The translations under genes and the position numbers were made by a program. DNA of 50,811 nt from RGIG4576 sp045656705 (GTDB lineage: Bacteria > Bacteroidota > Bacteroidia > Bacteroidales > Muribaculaceae). This document shows positions 44,401 through 50,811 of this stretch, piece by piece. How positions within the stretch are numbered: position 1 is the first letter of the stretch; each line of letters opens with the position of its first letter. The notes below the pieces were generated by a model that had not been told where the DNA came from, did not search any database, and saw nothing but the letters and a program-made list of their open reading frames with translations. The stretch spans positions 1 through 50,811 of the forward strand of contig JAZORR010000052.1 of assembly GCA_045656705.1 (NCBI GenBank), given 5' to 3'.

Positions 44401-44656
44401 CATCTAATGAGGTTGGTGTTTCGTTTCTTACCAACTCACCTTGAGCATTTTTAGAGTAAGCATACACTTCGTAGTAAAGTGTGTTTACTGTAGTACCATC
44501 ACTTACGGCACGGCTTTCGTTACCGTCATTCAAATTTACGGTGAAATTCACCATTGCTTCGCCCTCACCTGCAGGAGCCACGATGGCTTCGTCTGCACAT
44601 GATGCTGACCACAACATAGCAGTTGCGCTCAACAAAGAAAACATAATTTTCTTCAT
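41447..44656 (-). CDS. Large surface lipoprotein B, duplicated beta-helix
   Basis: 1069 residues. Signal peptide with lipobox MLWSASC (Cys20), then ADE (acidic surface-export pattern). The N-terminal domain to about residue 325 is paralogous to lipoprotein A (LTRPFAQVNFG, VQRNYRTNVLGNLLTNQTDF), of DUF6562/fimbrillin-like type. Residues about 341-597 and 603-867 are two copies of one beta-helix block: each starts with LEIDLNGKTITN / VTIELNGKTITG and RIHTIVNNG / RIHIIVNKG, and ends with AEGYKAVEKNGVWTV / AEGYAVAKNEENGTYTV. A third, shorter helical stretch runs to the C-terminus. No enzyme motif is seen. Role as surface adhesin or glycan binder is inferred. The promoter region has a nine-G tract. 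Confidence 0.85.
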   Translation of the reverse strand: MKKIMFSLLSATAMLWSASCADEAIVAPAGEGEAMVNFTVNLNDGNESRAVSDGTTVNTLYYEVYAYSKNAQGELVRNETPTSLDGTVEIIGKTAKVGFPLVKNQKYDVVFWAQWESENHAVKAYNAENLTAINVLAEGDGLLPITANDDRRDAFTAIEPITVTGAQSKTVTLTRPFAQVNFGTPWADVVDAEDAGANIQAATSQIKATRVASVYDATTGAATEEVTYTFEAAPLYKMGNEETGVDVEEELVVNGKNYEYLATTYVLVPSNDAKVLSDLEMTITTGLNQDITIKVPAAPVQRNYRTNVLGNLLTNQTDFTVEIDADFDGDLPSAEDEIGSLFVMAATGGKFTLSNDLELEQTLTVQPGVSLEIDLNGKTITNKVGRDTDNNRIHTIVNNGQLIVKNGTVKSEGVNGGSAIYNNEGATLNIEDVKVYGAPIADGAWPSYGINNYGTLTVDGAEIYTYHGAIATGGDGVAVINDATIDVGQSTQTKQTSWALYTFENGQFTVNGGTFKNTKDEQNKVYGGGYICATSTKETIINGGTFDKTEGDNNGSGIYYNCSNLVIKGGVFDTNPTKHIAEGYKAVEKNGVWTVIAIADNAEAFIAAVANGGIVSLQENITISETITVAEGKNVTIELNGKTITGPINARDAEGNRIHIIVNKGNLTINGGTISSIAENGGSAILNTGILTLNEVTANGAPSNTDTGTASYAVNTEGAGSKLTVNNSTINGRGAIGATKGTKVEINGGKYHTPAVAWGHAIYATNEGTEVVINDGIFSEGYEMTPNNWGMYQIYSGDKAKVTVNGGTFMPWDCANGYDLCTASEGVIEIYGGTFAEDPSNQNKKNYVAEGYAVAKNEENGTYTVIPTTLKDGAVLDLGGAEYDETITVEGNVTIKGDTKIKTLKSTTGCTITIEDGKTLTLNNFSFGAKDNAEAVYEIKGGTVTANYGFFQHGKYTLHSNFETGHMYYSYGSDITVYGTFHSQGKGDGLDYVRGKLTIAKGGKSIHDKSLWVGQPASWGAMNASLVIEEGGYVQANSLSVYEGSTLTYSNDADLKYNNVTGTEYITKK

Positions 44657-44799
44657 GACATTTCTGTTTTGAGTTTATAATACGGTTGTTTAAAATATTT
44701 AATTTATAATTAATTACTTATAAAGTTGTTGGGTCCTTTGGGTTTTACGACATTTAAGACGAAAAGTCGAGTAAAACGGTTGTTTTTGTTGTTAGTGAG

Positions 44800-44807
44800 C
44801 AAAGTTA
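44800..44807 (-). promoter_or_regulatory. -7 promoter box (TAACTTTG) of lipoprotein B
   Basis: Minus-strand exact TAnnTTTG match, 144 bases upstream of the ATG at 44656, so the leader is long, as in lipoprotein A. Confidence 0.55.
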
Positions 44808-44858
44808 GTGATTTTTGCAACTGATATTATTAGATTTGTGTTAATAATTATTAACATT

Positions 44859-44867
44859 GGGGGGGGG
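44859..44867. repeat. Nine-base poly-G tract upstream of lipoprotein B
   Basis: Nine consecutive G on the plus strand (C on the coding strand), 52 bases upstream of the -7 box. The longest G/C homopolymer I see in this A/T-rich window. Confidence 0.9.
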
Positions 44868-44901
44868 TAAAACCTTGTTTTGCTTCCCTCTTCCGAAAAA
44901 C

Positions 44902-44934
44902 AGAACACAATTCGGAGTTTTAGAACAATATTTT
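44902..44934 (-). promoter_or_regulatory. 33-nt element shared with upstream region of lipoprotein A
   Basis: Identical over 33 bases to 6170-6202 (inverted in the genome). It lies about 95-127 bases upstream of the -7 box. It carries one arm of the TCCGAA/TTCGGA dyad (44892-44897 and 44911-44917). Confidence 0.65.
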
Positions 44935-45003
44935 TTGTCGCTTACCATGCTTACAAAAAATACCTTTTGCCCAAAACATTATTTCTCGCTTTCAGCGATA
45001 GAA

Positions 45004-45039
45004 AAACGCTCGATGCCGTTTTATTTGCATCGAGCGTTT
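45004..45039 (-). terminator. Rho-independent terminator of rubrerythrin
   Basis: AAACGCTCGATGC (45004-45016) pairs with GCATCGAGCGTTT (45027-45039); on the minus strand the stem ends in a T run. It lies 25 bases after the rubrerythrin stop. Confidence 0.92.
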
Positions 45040-45063
45040 ATCATTCAATCAATTACCAAATAT

Positions 45064-45642
45064 TTAGAAATTAGTCTTTTGAACTTCGAAATATGCTTGA
45101 GGGAATAGGCATGCAGGACAACCCTTAGGAGCTTCTTCTGCTTCTACCACGTAACCACAGTTACGGCATTGCCAATATACCTTACCATCTTTCTTGAATA
45201 CTGTGTATTCTTCAACGTTCTTCAAAAGAGCCAAGTAGCGTTCTTCGTGAGCCTTTTCAGCGATTGCGATTGCACGATACATAGCTGCGATTGCAGGGAA
45301 ACCTTCTTCAGCTGCTACATCAGCAAATTTAGGATAATCAAGTTCCCATTCTTCGTGTTCGCCTTCGGCTGCAGCCTTTAGGTTTTCGGCAGTAGTACCG
45401 ATTACACCAGCTGGATAGCAAGCGTTGATTTCTACCATACCACCTTCCAAGAACTTGAACATACGCTTAGCGTGCTCTCTTTCTTGTTCTGCAGTTTCCA
45501 AGAAGATAGCTGCGATTTGTTCGTAACCTTCTTCTTTTGCCTTTTCAGCAAAATAAGTATATCTCATTCTTGCTTGTGATTCACCAGCAAACGACATCAA
45601 TAGATGCTTTTCTGTTTGAGTTCCTTTTACACTTTTAGCCAT
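45064..45642 (-). CDS. rbr: Rubrerythrin
   Basis: 192 residues, normal length. The N-terminal ferritin-like four-helix domain binds a di-iron site: Glu21, ExxH at 54-57 (ERE-H) and Glu129-xx-His132. The C-terminal rubredoxin-like domain has Cys159, Cys162, Cys175 and Cys178 (QCRNCGY, GCPACLF). It is an NADH-linked hydrogen peroxide reductase of anaerobes. It complements the superoxide reductase at 30231, which generates peroxide. Monocistronic. Confidence 0.97.
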   Translation of the reverse strand: MAKSVKGTQTEKHLLMSFAGESQARMRYTYFAEKAKEEGYEQIAAIFLETAEQEREHAKRMFKFLEGGMVEINACYPAGVIGTTAENLKAAAEGEHEEWELDYPKFADVAAEEGFPAIAAMYRAIAIAEKAHEERYLALLKNVEEYTVFKKDGKVYWQCRNCGYVVEAEEAPKGCPACLFPQAYFEVQKTNF

Positions 45643-45696
45643 AGTAGTATTGTTTTTAATTGTTCGTTTTTATTGTTTCGTTTTATTTTTCTGATG

Positions 45697-45704
45697 CAAA
45701 TTTA
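45697..45704 (-). promoter_or_regulatory. -7 promoter box (TAAATTTG) of rubrerythrin
   Basis: Minus-strand exact TAnnTTTG match, 55 bases upstream of the ATG at 45642; a TTG lies about 21 bases further upstream. Confidence 0.6.
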
Positions 45705-45815
45705 TAATGCTTTTCAAAAGTGTGCAACAATTTAGGTCTATCAGCACATAGATTTTATCTATATCGCACATTCAGTAGCACATATATCATTGATTTTCAA
45801 GCATTGAGTATATGC

Positions 45816-47522
45816 TCAAAAAACATAATTAACTCCTGCGAGAATGTTAAGTTTTTGTGCGCCCATTCCGTGGAAGATGTCCCATTGCTTATTGAGCAGG
45901 TTGGAAGCATCTACAAAGAAGCCCAATTTCTCGTTCATCTGATAGTAGGCATTCAGCGAAAGATTGCCCACATCGGCAAGTTTGGTCTTAGACCAAGCTG
46001 AGGTGTTAGCACCATCGTCCACCATTAGCATCGGGCTGTAATTGGCTCTATCAATGCGTGCCTCATAACCCAAAGTGATGGCAAGTGGCTTGATAGGTTT
46101 TACCTTCACCTGTGCATCGGCCACCAATACGGCTCGGTCTAATCCTGTGGTATAGCCATCGCCACCTTCTTGTGGAGCATATTGCACATTGGCTTTGAAA
46201 TCTACCAAATTGCCATATTTATATCCCATTTCTGCACCTACACTCCACCCCTTCATATTCACGCTGCCTACTATCACATAGGCACTTGGCTCGTTGTTGA
46301 TGGGTAGGGGTGCATTTTTAAACACACCATAGGCGAAATATGGACTTAGGTAAAATCCTCTCACAGGCCCAATCTTCACACCAAATCTACCATCGAATGA
46401 TGTGTAGGATGTGCCTATGGGTTGCAATGGGTTGATATATCGGCATTGCGAATGATAATTGGCAAGCAAATTCAATCGTTTGCCACCATCGATATGAGCA
46501 TACGCCTCAAATGCTTTGCCAAAGGAATAAGATGCCTTCACCTTTGGAGCGAAACGCAATACTGCACCATCGTTGGCTGAAATATCTAAATTCACCCCAA
46601 CAAGCAAACGCAACTTATCGCCTTGATAACTCGCGTATGGTGTGAGAGTGAGCATTGTGTAAGAATGATGCTTGTCTAAATTCATCGCATCGTCTACATA
46701 ACTAAATGCTGCATTCGCGCCCACATTTATGCTATTGAGAGGCACTTCGGCATTTGCACTGAAGAGGAACGCATTTTCTTTAACTCCTCCATCGAGATTG
46801 CTCACGCCTCGAGTATAACCGAAGTGATTATAAACCAATTCACCCGAATATTTCACCTTAGATTCTTCGTCGTTATGGCTATTCCAACCGAGTCGCACAT
46901 CCACCTCGTTGATGGTTTGCATAGGTGCATCTGCCGATGAGTTTATTACTTCGGCTCCATAATAATTGAAATTATCTAAATGATAAAGCGCCGATGCAGT
47001 GAGAGTGCCTGCCGAGAAAATATTCTCAAAGTCTACAGCCAACACATTATCGTTGTATTTTTGCTTCTTGGCATTATCTTCTGCCAATGGCGAAGAATTT
47101 TTGCCACACCAAGTGGATAGGTTCTGATACCATGCCTTGAGTGTGGTGGTGGAATTGTCGATAAATCGGTATCCCAGATTCCCCACCATATTGAGCTGCG
47201 TACCGACGCCTAAATCGGCATATCCACGAGATTGTGAAAATTGGTAATCGGCATTGTAGCAATATGCATCGTATTTCTTTATGGTGTAGGGCAATTCTAC
47301 TGCTCCCCACCAATCGGTATTGGCAAGCGAAGCCTTTGCCACAGTGGTTTTTATAGTGGCTGGCAACACATTGAGTTTGGTAGCTTTCTGCTCATCAGGC
47401 ACGAAATCGGTTTCGATAGTGATTTCCTTTGAGAGTGATGAGTTTTGCGCATAGGTGGCAATGCTTGCACCCATAGCCATCATTATCATTATATATCGCA
47501 AATGCTTATTCATAGTTGTCAT
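45816..47522 (-). CDS. Outer-membrane beta-barrel protein coupled to TPR protein
   Basis: 568 residues with a signal peptide (about 1-25, MGASIATYAQ). No plug or TonB box; nearly the whole protein is alternating amphipathic strands like the barrel of TonB-dependent receptors (YADLGVGTQLNMVGNLGYRF, TLTASALYHLDNFNYYG, PLAITLGYEARIDRANYSP), ending GFFVDASNLLNKQWDIF and NILAGVNYVF, with the terminal Phe expected of an outer-membrane protein. Its ATG overlaps the TPR gene stop (ATGA, 47519-47522), so the two are translationally coupled. The ATG at 47513 is an alternative start. A structural partner of the TPR protein in the outer membrane is likely; function unknown. Confidence 0.85.
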   Translation of the reverse strand: MTTMNKHLRYIMIMMAMGASIATYAQNSSLSKEITIETDFVPDEQKATKLNVLPATIKTTVAKASLANTDWWGAVELPYTIKKYDAYCYNADYQFSQSRGYADLGVGTQLNMVGNLGYRFIDNSTTTLKAWYQNLSTWCGKNSSPLAEDNAKKQKYNDNVLAVDFENIFSAGTLTASALYHLDNFNYYGAEVINSSADAPMQTINEVDVRLGWNSHNDEESKVKYSGELVYNHFGYTRGVSNLDGGVKENAFLFSANAEVPLNSINVGANAAFSYVDDAMNLDKHHSYTMLTLTPYASYQGDKLRLLVGVNLDISANDGAVLRFAPKVKASYSFGKAFEAYAHIDGGKRLNLLANYHSQCRYINPLQPIGTSYTSFDGRFGVKIGPVRGFYLSPYFAYGVFKNAPLPINNEPSAYVIVGSVNMKGWSVGAEMGYKYGNLVDFKANVQYAPQEGGDGYTTGLDRAVLVADAQVKVKPIKPLAITLGYEARIDRANYSPMLMVDDGANTSAWSKTKLADVGNLSLNAYYQMNEKLGFFVDASNLLNKQWDIFHGMGAQKLNILAGVNYVF

Positions 47523-50500
47523 TTCTTTTTGTTAGAAGTTTTCCATTTCTTCAATCGCTCGTCGATCATCTGGAAGATATCCTGTTCTTTGCCCGGATAA
47601 CTTTCCTTCAAACTTTCCAAGTATTCACACGCCTCGAAAGTGTTGCCTTGCTTATGATATACATCGGCAAGGAGAATGAATGCTCTCGCCAACCAATAAT
47701 GATGTGGCGTGCCAGCTTCTATCAACGCATTGATAGTAGTTTCGGCTTGCGATAGTTCGTTGGCATTGTAGAGTATCTCAGCAAGGTTGTAGGCCGATTG
47801 CGCTCCATACTCGTTTTGCACATTCTTAGATAGGGATTCGTAAAGGTCTTTAGCATCATCGGTGCGACCTTGCTTTTGCAATGCTTCAGCTTTTACAAAC
47901 GATACTTCATTGGCTTGCTCAGATGAAAGCAAGCCAGTAGTTTCAGCCTTATTTGCATAGGCTTCGGCAGTGGCATTATCGCCCACCATGCGCGCCATAC
48001 GCATAGCACCAAGTTGTGCTTCCACTCTACCCTCTTCGGTAGTGGATTTTTCGTCGAGAACACGATACACCTCCAAAGCATCGGCATATTGCTCGCTCTT
48101 TTCAAGAATAATGGCCTTCTTGCTTAGCAATTGCTCTGCCATTGAGGCATCTGCAGTAGCAATAGCCATCTCATTGATGAGAGCTAATGCTTCGGCATAT
48201 TTTTCTCGGTCGTAATAATGGCTAATCATCAAGTATTTAGCCTTTGCCACGAATGCACCTTCGGAATTATCTGCCACATACTTTTGTAGGCGAGTGATAT
48301 CGTCGGGATTTTGTATATAAGCCTTTTCAGCAGCTTCAAATGCCAATCGGTCAATTTCATCAATATCGAGTGCAGGAGCATTCTTAACAGTAGAGATAAA
48401 ATCGCTGAGCTCGCTGAGACGACCACTTTCGGCAAAGATTCGTTTCAAATCTTCAAGAGCCACATTGGCTTCCTCGCTATCGCCATATCGTCGGATAACA
48501 TCTTTATATGCCTCGATTGCACTTGCCTCGTTCATAGCATTCATTTCTACAATGGCTTTCATAAGCAATGCCTTGCGTGCATACTCATTATCGGGATATT
48601 TAGCCACAATTCCATCGTATAATGCAATGGCCTTGCGTGGTTTGTTCAATTCTTGATGTGCCGACGCTTCTTCATACATTGACATCACCACCAACGACGA
48701 AGATGGATAACGCTTACGCATCTGTTGCATAGTGGCCACCTTATCGGCATACTCCTTGGCAAATCCGTGCATCATCGCCTTTTGATATAGTGCGTAATCA
48801 CCTGCCGCCTTATTGTAATAATTCTGAGCTTGCTTGAACTGACCAGCATAATAATATGTATCGCCAATGCGATTGTTGGCATCGTTGAGCAAACTCTTAT
48901 TCAATTGATTGGTGTTCACAGCCTTCACAAATGCGTTGCGCGCATCGGCGTATTTGCGTTGTTGGAAACGAGAGTATCCGTAATTATAATATCCAAGTCC
49001 GTAATTTGTATCAGAAGATTTCGCACCACGAATATATTCATTTTGATATTTCGCAGCTTTCTCATAATCACCATTTCGATAACTACACTCACCAAGCCAC
49101 AAACTGGTTTGAGCGTCGAGTGCCTTATCATACTTTGCCAATGCGTGGGCTTGAAGCAGATAGTCTTCGGCCGCCTTCACATTATCATTCAATAATGATT
49201 TCACACCGAGATTATAAAGTACCACCTGTTTGGCTTTTACCACATCGGTAGTTGGTCGCTCAATGCGTGAAATGCTGGCAAGAGCCTTCTCATAGTCGTT
49301 GCCATTGAGATATGCCGCCACAAGATAACCACTTACTTCGTCGATATACTTGGAACGAGGGAAAGTATTGATAAAGGTTTCCAACACCTTTGTAGAATTT
49401 CCAAAAGGAGTGTGACCTCCATTGATGGTTGACACTGCGTAATTATAGTAGGCTTCCTCCTGGATTTCTTTGCTGAAGTTCATCGCAGCCGCCTTTTCAT
49501 AAGCCATCGCAGCAAGCGACGTTCTACCTTGTTTAGTATAGGTCTGTCCGAGATAGAAATATGCTGCTTGGCCAAGTTCATCATCTTCTTCGGTGACATC
49601 GCCAAGAAGCTGTACAGCCTTCTCATAGTCGGCATTCTTGCTACTTAACACACCAAGAAGATACTTCGCAGTGGCCAAAGGAGATTCCTCTACCTCCAAA
49701 TATTGCGACAGATGAGCAATAGCCTTTGCATCGTCGTCGTTTCGGTAATAAGATTCACCCACTACGCGCACTATATCTTTTTTCATCGCTGTATCATTGC
49801 TATCAGATAAAAGTGAACTTCCAAGTGAGATAACTTCGTCAATCTCGCCCATCATATATTTTATCTGACAAACATAGTATTGCGAATAGTATCCTAATTC
49901 ACCATCTGCGCCTACGCTTTGGAAACCATCAAGAGCATAACCATAGTCATTCTTTTCATAGTCCATATAAGCCTTATAGAACTTTGAAGCGTCTCCGTAT
50001 TCCTTACTCTTGTCAAGCTCAGCAAAAAGAGTGGCGGCTTCTTCGCGATAAGACAACACATCTTCAGCAGTCAAACGAATGCCCTTATACACATATCCTT
50101 CTTTAAGTCGCAATAATGAATATCCATAACGATATGTCACTTCGCATCTGCGTTTTACATCAAAGGCATTACGATTGACATCGGTATAAGCGTATGCAGC
50201 ATTTACATAATCACCATTCAAGAAGTAAATATCGGCAAGAGAAGCGCGCACCTCCTCCAAAACTGTCGAAGATGGATAATCGTGAATGAAGTTATTTAAG
50301 AGATTTATAGATTTTTCATATTCACCTTTTGCAAAATAACTTTTTGCAATGTAGAATTCACATTGTTCTTTTTCATTGTCATCAATAGACATTGTGAGCG
50401 AATGCGACAGCATATCAATCGCACCATTATAGCTTCCTGCATCATACATAAGTATGCCCCTATACACATATCCACTTTGAGAGGCACTCACTGCCTTTGG

Positions 50501-50566
50501 CTGTGAGTATCCCACGATAGATAAACATATGAGAGTGAACGTAGTAACGAGAAATCTTATATTCAT
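47519..50566 (-). CDS. Large secreted tetratricopeptide-repeat protein
   Basis: 1015 residues with a signal peptide (MNIRFLVTTFTLICLSIVGYS). About 20-25 TPR units span almost all of the rest, with typical pattern W/Y-LG-Y-A-P (FYIAKSYFAKGEYEKSINLL, ASLADIYFLNGDYVNAAYAY, YFYLGQTYTKQGRTSLAAMA, FILLADVYHKQGNTFEACEY). The C-terminal end is basic (LKKWKTSNKKK). It is probably a periplasmic scaffold similar in architecture to YbgF/BamD-type repeats. It is upstream of, and coupled to, the barrel protein. Confidence 0.9.
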   Translation of the reverse strand: MNIRFLVTTFTLICLSIVGYSQPKAVSASQSGYVYRGILMYDAGSYNGAIDMLSHSLTMSIDDNEKEQCEFYIAKSYFAKGEYEKSINLLNNFIHDYPSSTVLEEVRASLADIYFLNGDYVNAAYAYTDVNRNAFDVKRRCEVTYRYGYSLLRLKEGYVYKGIRLTAEDVLSYREEAATLFAELDKSKEYGDASKFYKAYMDYEKNDYGYALDGFQSVGADGELGYYSQYYVCQIKYMMGEIDEVISLGSSLLSDSNDTAMKKDIVRVVGESYYRNDDDAKAIAHLSQYLEVEESPLATAKYLLGVLSSKNADYEKAVQLLGDVTEEDDELGQAAYFYLGQTYTKQGRTSLAAMAYEKAAAMNFSKEIQEEAYYNYAVSTINGGHTPFGNSTKVLETFINTFPRSKYIDEVSGYLVAAYLNGNDYEKALASISRIERPTTDVVKAKQVVLYNLGVKSLLNDNVKAAEDYLLQAHALAKYDKALDAQTSLWLGECSYRNGDYEKAAKYQNEYIRGAKSSDTNYGLGYYNYGYSRFQQRKYADARNAFVKAVNTNQLNKSLLNDANNRIGDTYYYAGQFKQAQNYYNKAAGDYALYQKAMMHGFAKEYADKVATMQQMRKRYPSSSLVVMSMYEEASAHQELNKPRKAIALYDGIVAKYPDNEYARKALLMKAIVEMNAMNEASAIEAYKDVIRRYGDSEEANVALEDLKRIFAESGRLSELSDFISTVKNAPALDIDEIDRLAFEAAEKAYIQNPDDITRLQKYVADNSEGAFVAKAKYLMISHYYDREKYAEALALINEMAIATADASMAEQLLSKKAIILEKSEQYADALEVYRVLDEKSTTEEGRVEAQLGAMRMARMVGDNATAEAYANKAETTGLLSSEQANEVSFVKAEALQKQGRTDDAKDLYESLSKNVQNEYGAQSAYNLAEILYNANELSQAETTINALIEAGTPHHYWLARAFILLADVYHKQGNTFEACEYLESLKESYPGKEQDIFQMIDERLKKWKTSNKKK

Positions 50567-50601
50567 AAATTAAAATCCTATCTAAAAATCAGTTTATCAA
50601 A

Positions 50602-50609
50602 CAAAAATA
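50602..50609 (-). promoter_or_regulatory. -7 promoter box (TATTTTTG) of the TPR-barrel operon
   Basis: Minus-strand exact TAnnTTTG match, 36 bases upstream of the ATG at 50566. Confidence 0.5.
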
Positions 50610-50673
50610 GTGATAATCATTTATATAAAAAACACCACAAACAAAAATTAACAATAATTCGTTTTCATGCTGG

Positions 50674-50720
50674 TATAAAACAAGAAAGAGAGCAACTCAC
50701 TTTTCAGTGTATTGCTCTCT
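50674..50720 (-). terminator. Rho-independent terminator of the rRNA operon
   Basis: AGAGAGCAA (50687-50695) pairs with TTGCTCTCT (50712-50720), with an inner CACT/AGTG helix closing a four-base loop. On the minus strand it lies just after the 5S 3' end and is followed by a T-rich stretch. Confidence 0.9.
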
Positions 50721-50726
50721 TCTTCT

Positions 50727-50811
<85 letters not shown>

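Overview
The window looks like chromosome of an anaerobic, host-associated Bacteroidota, most likely order Bacteroidales; I would not name a genus. The evidence is consistent. Promoters follow the Bacteroidota pattern (TAnnTTTG at -7, often TTG about 20 bases upstream) and start codons lack Shine-Dalgarno sequences. There are SusC-like TonB receptors, surface lipoproteins with an acidic residue after the lipobox cysteine, a type IX secretion (T9SS) sorting domain, a DUF4923 protein and a DUF4143 ATPase. Superoxide reductase and rubrerythrin point to an anaerobe that meets oxygen. Both tRNA genes lack an encoded CCA.

Layout. 0.1-6 kb (minus): a decayed IS3-family transposase abuts an ECF sigma factor/4-TM membrane protein pair with its own ECF-type promoter. 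Upstream lies a probable transcription unit of a SAM methyltransferase, a small membrane protein, an M16 peptidase and a secreted C26 gamma-glutamyl hydrolase/M19 dipeptidase fusion. 6.4-9.3 kb (plus): a 928-aa surface lipoprotein (A) with beta-helix/GLUG-like repeats. 9.6-15.1 kb (minus): an RND tripartite efflux operon (adaptor, pump, TolC). 15.2-18.2 kb (minus): a DUF4143 ATPase behind a 32-bp-period palindrome array, and an S41 protease. 18.3-22.8 kb (plus): two identical tRNA-Asn genes, a two-gene CHR transporter, folC, an acyltransferase relic, and a carboxynorspermidine-dehydrogenase-like gene.

22.9-25.3 kb (minus): a TonB-dependent receptor, then about 750 bp that may hold gene relics. 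26-30.6 kb (plus): an 872-aa CbbX-type AAA+ protein with an unrecognised N-terminal half, mnmD, a DedA protein and superoxide reductase. 30.7-33.7 kb (minus): a broken Fic-family C-terminus, two tandem paralogous outer-membrane proteins and a radical SAM/SPASM protein. 33.8-40.8 kb (plus): a DUF4923 protein, a beta-propeller protein coupled to a T9SS-tagged amidase, and valS. 40.9-45.6 kb (minus): a repeat-rich intergenic stretch, a 1069-aa paralogous lipoprotein (B) and rubrerythrin. 45.8-50.6 kb (minus): a translationally coupled outer-membrane barrel and 1015-aa TPR protein. The right edge holds the 3' part of a 5S rRNA and its terminator, the tail of a minus-strand rRNA operon.

The most notable pattern is the inverted pair of lipoprotein loci A and B, 38 kb apart. 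They share the N-terminal domain, a 33-nt element upstream of each promoter and a 35-nt element in each 3' UTR, while the C-terminal repeat regions have diverged. Both have poly-G runs near the promoter (6 and 9 G). This suggests a co-regulated, possibly phase-variable family of modular surface proteins. Other items worth attention are the C26-M19 fusion, the AAA+ protein with a degenerate second ATPase-like domain, the operator-like array at the DUF4143 gene, and several gene relics.
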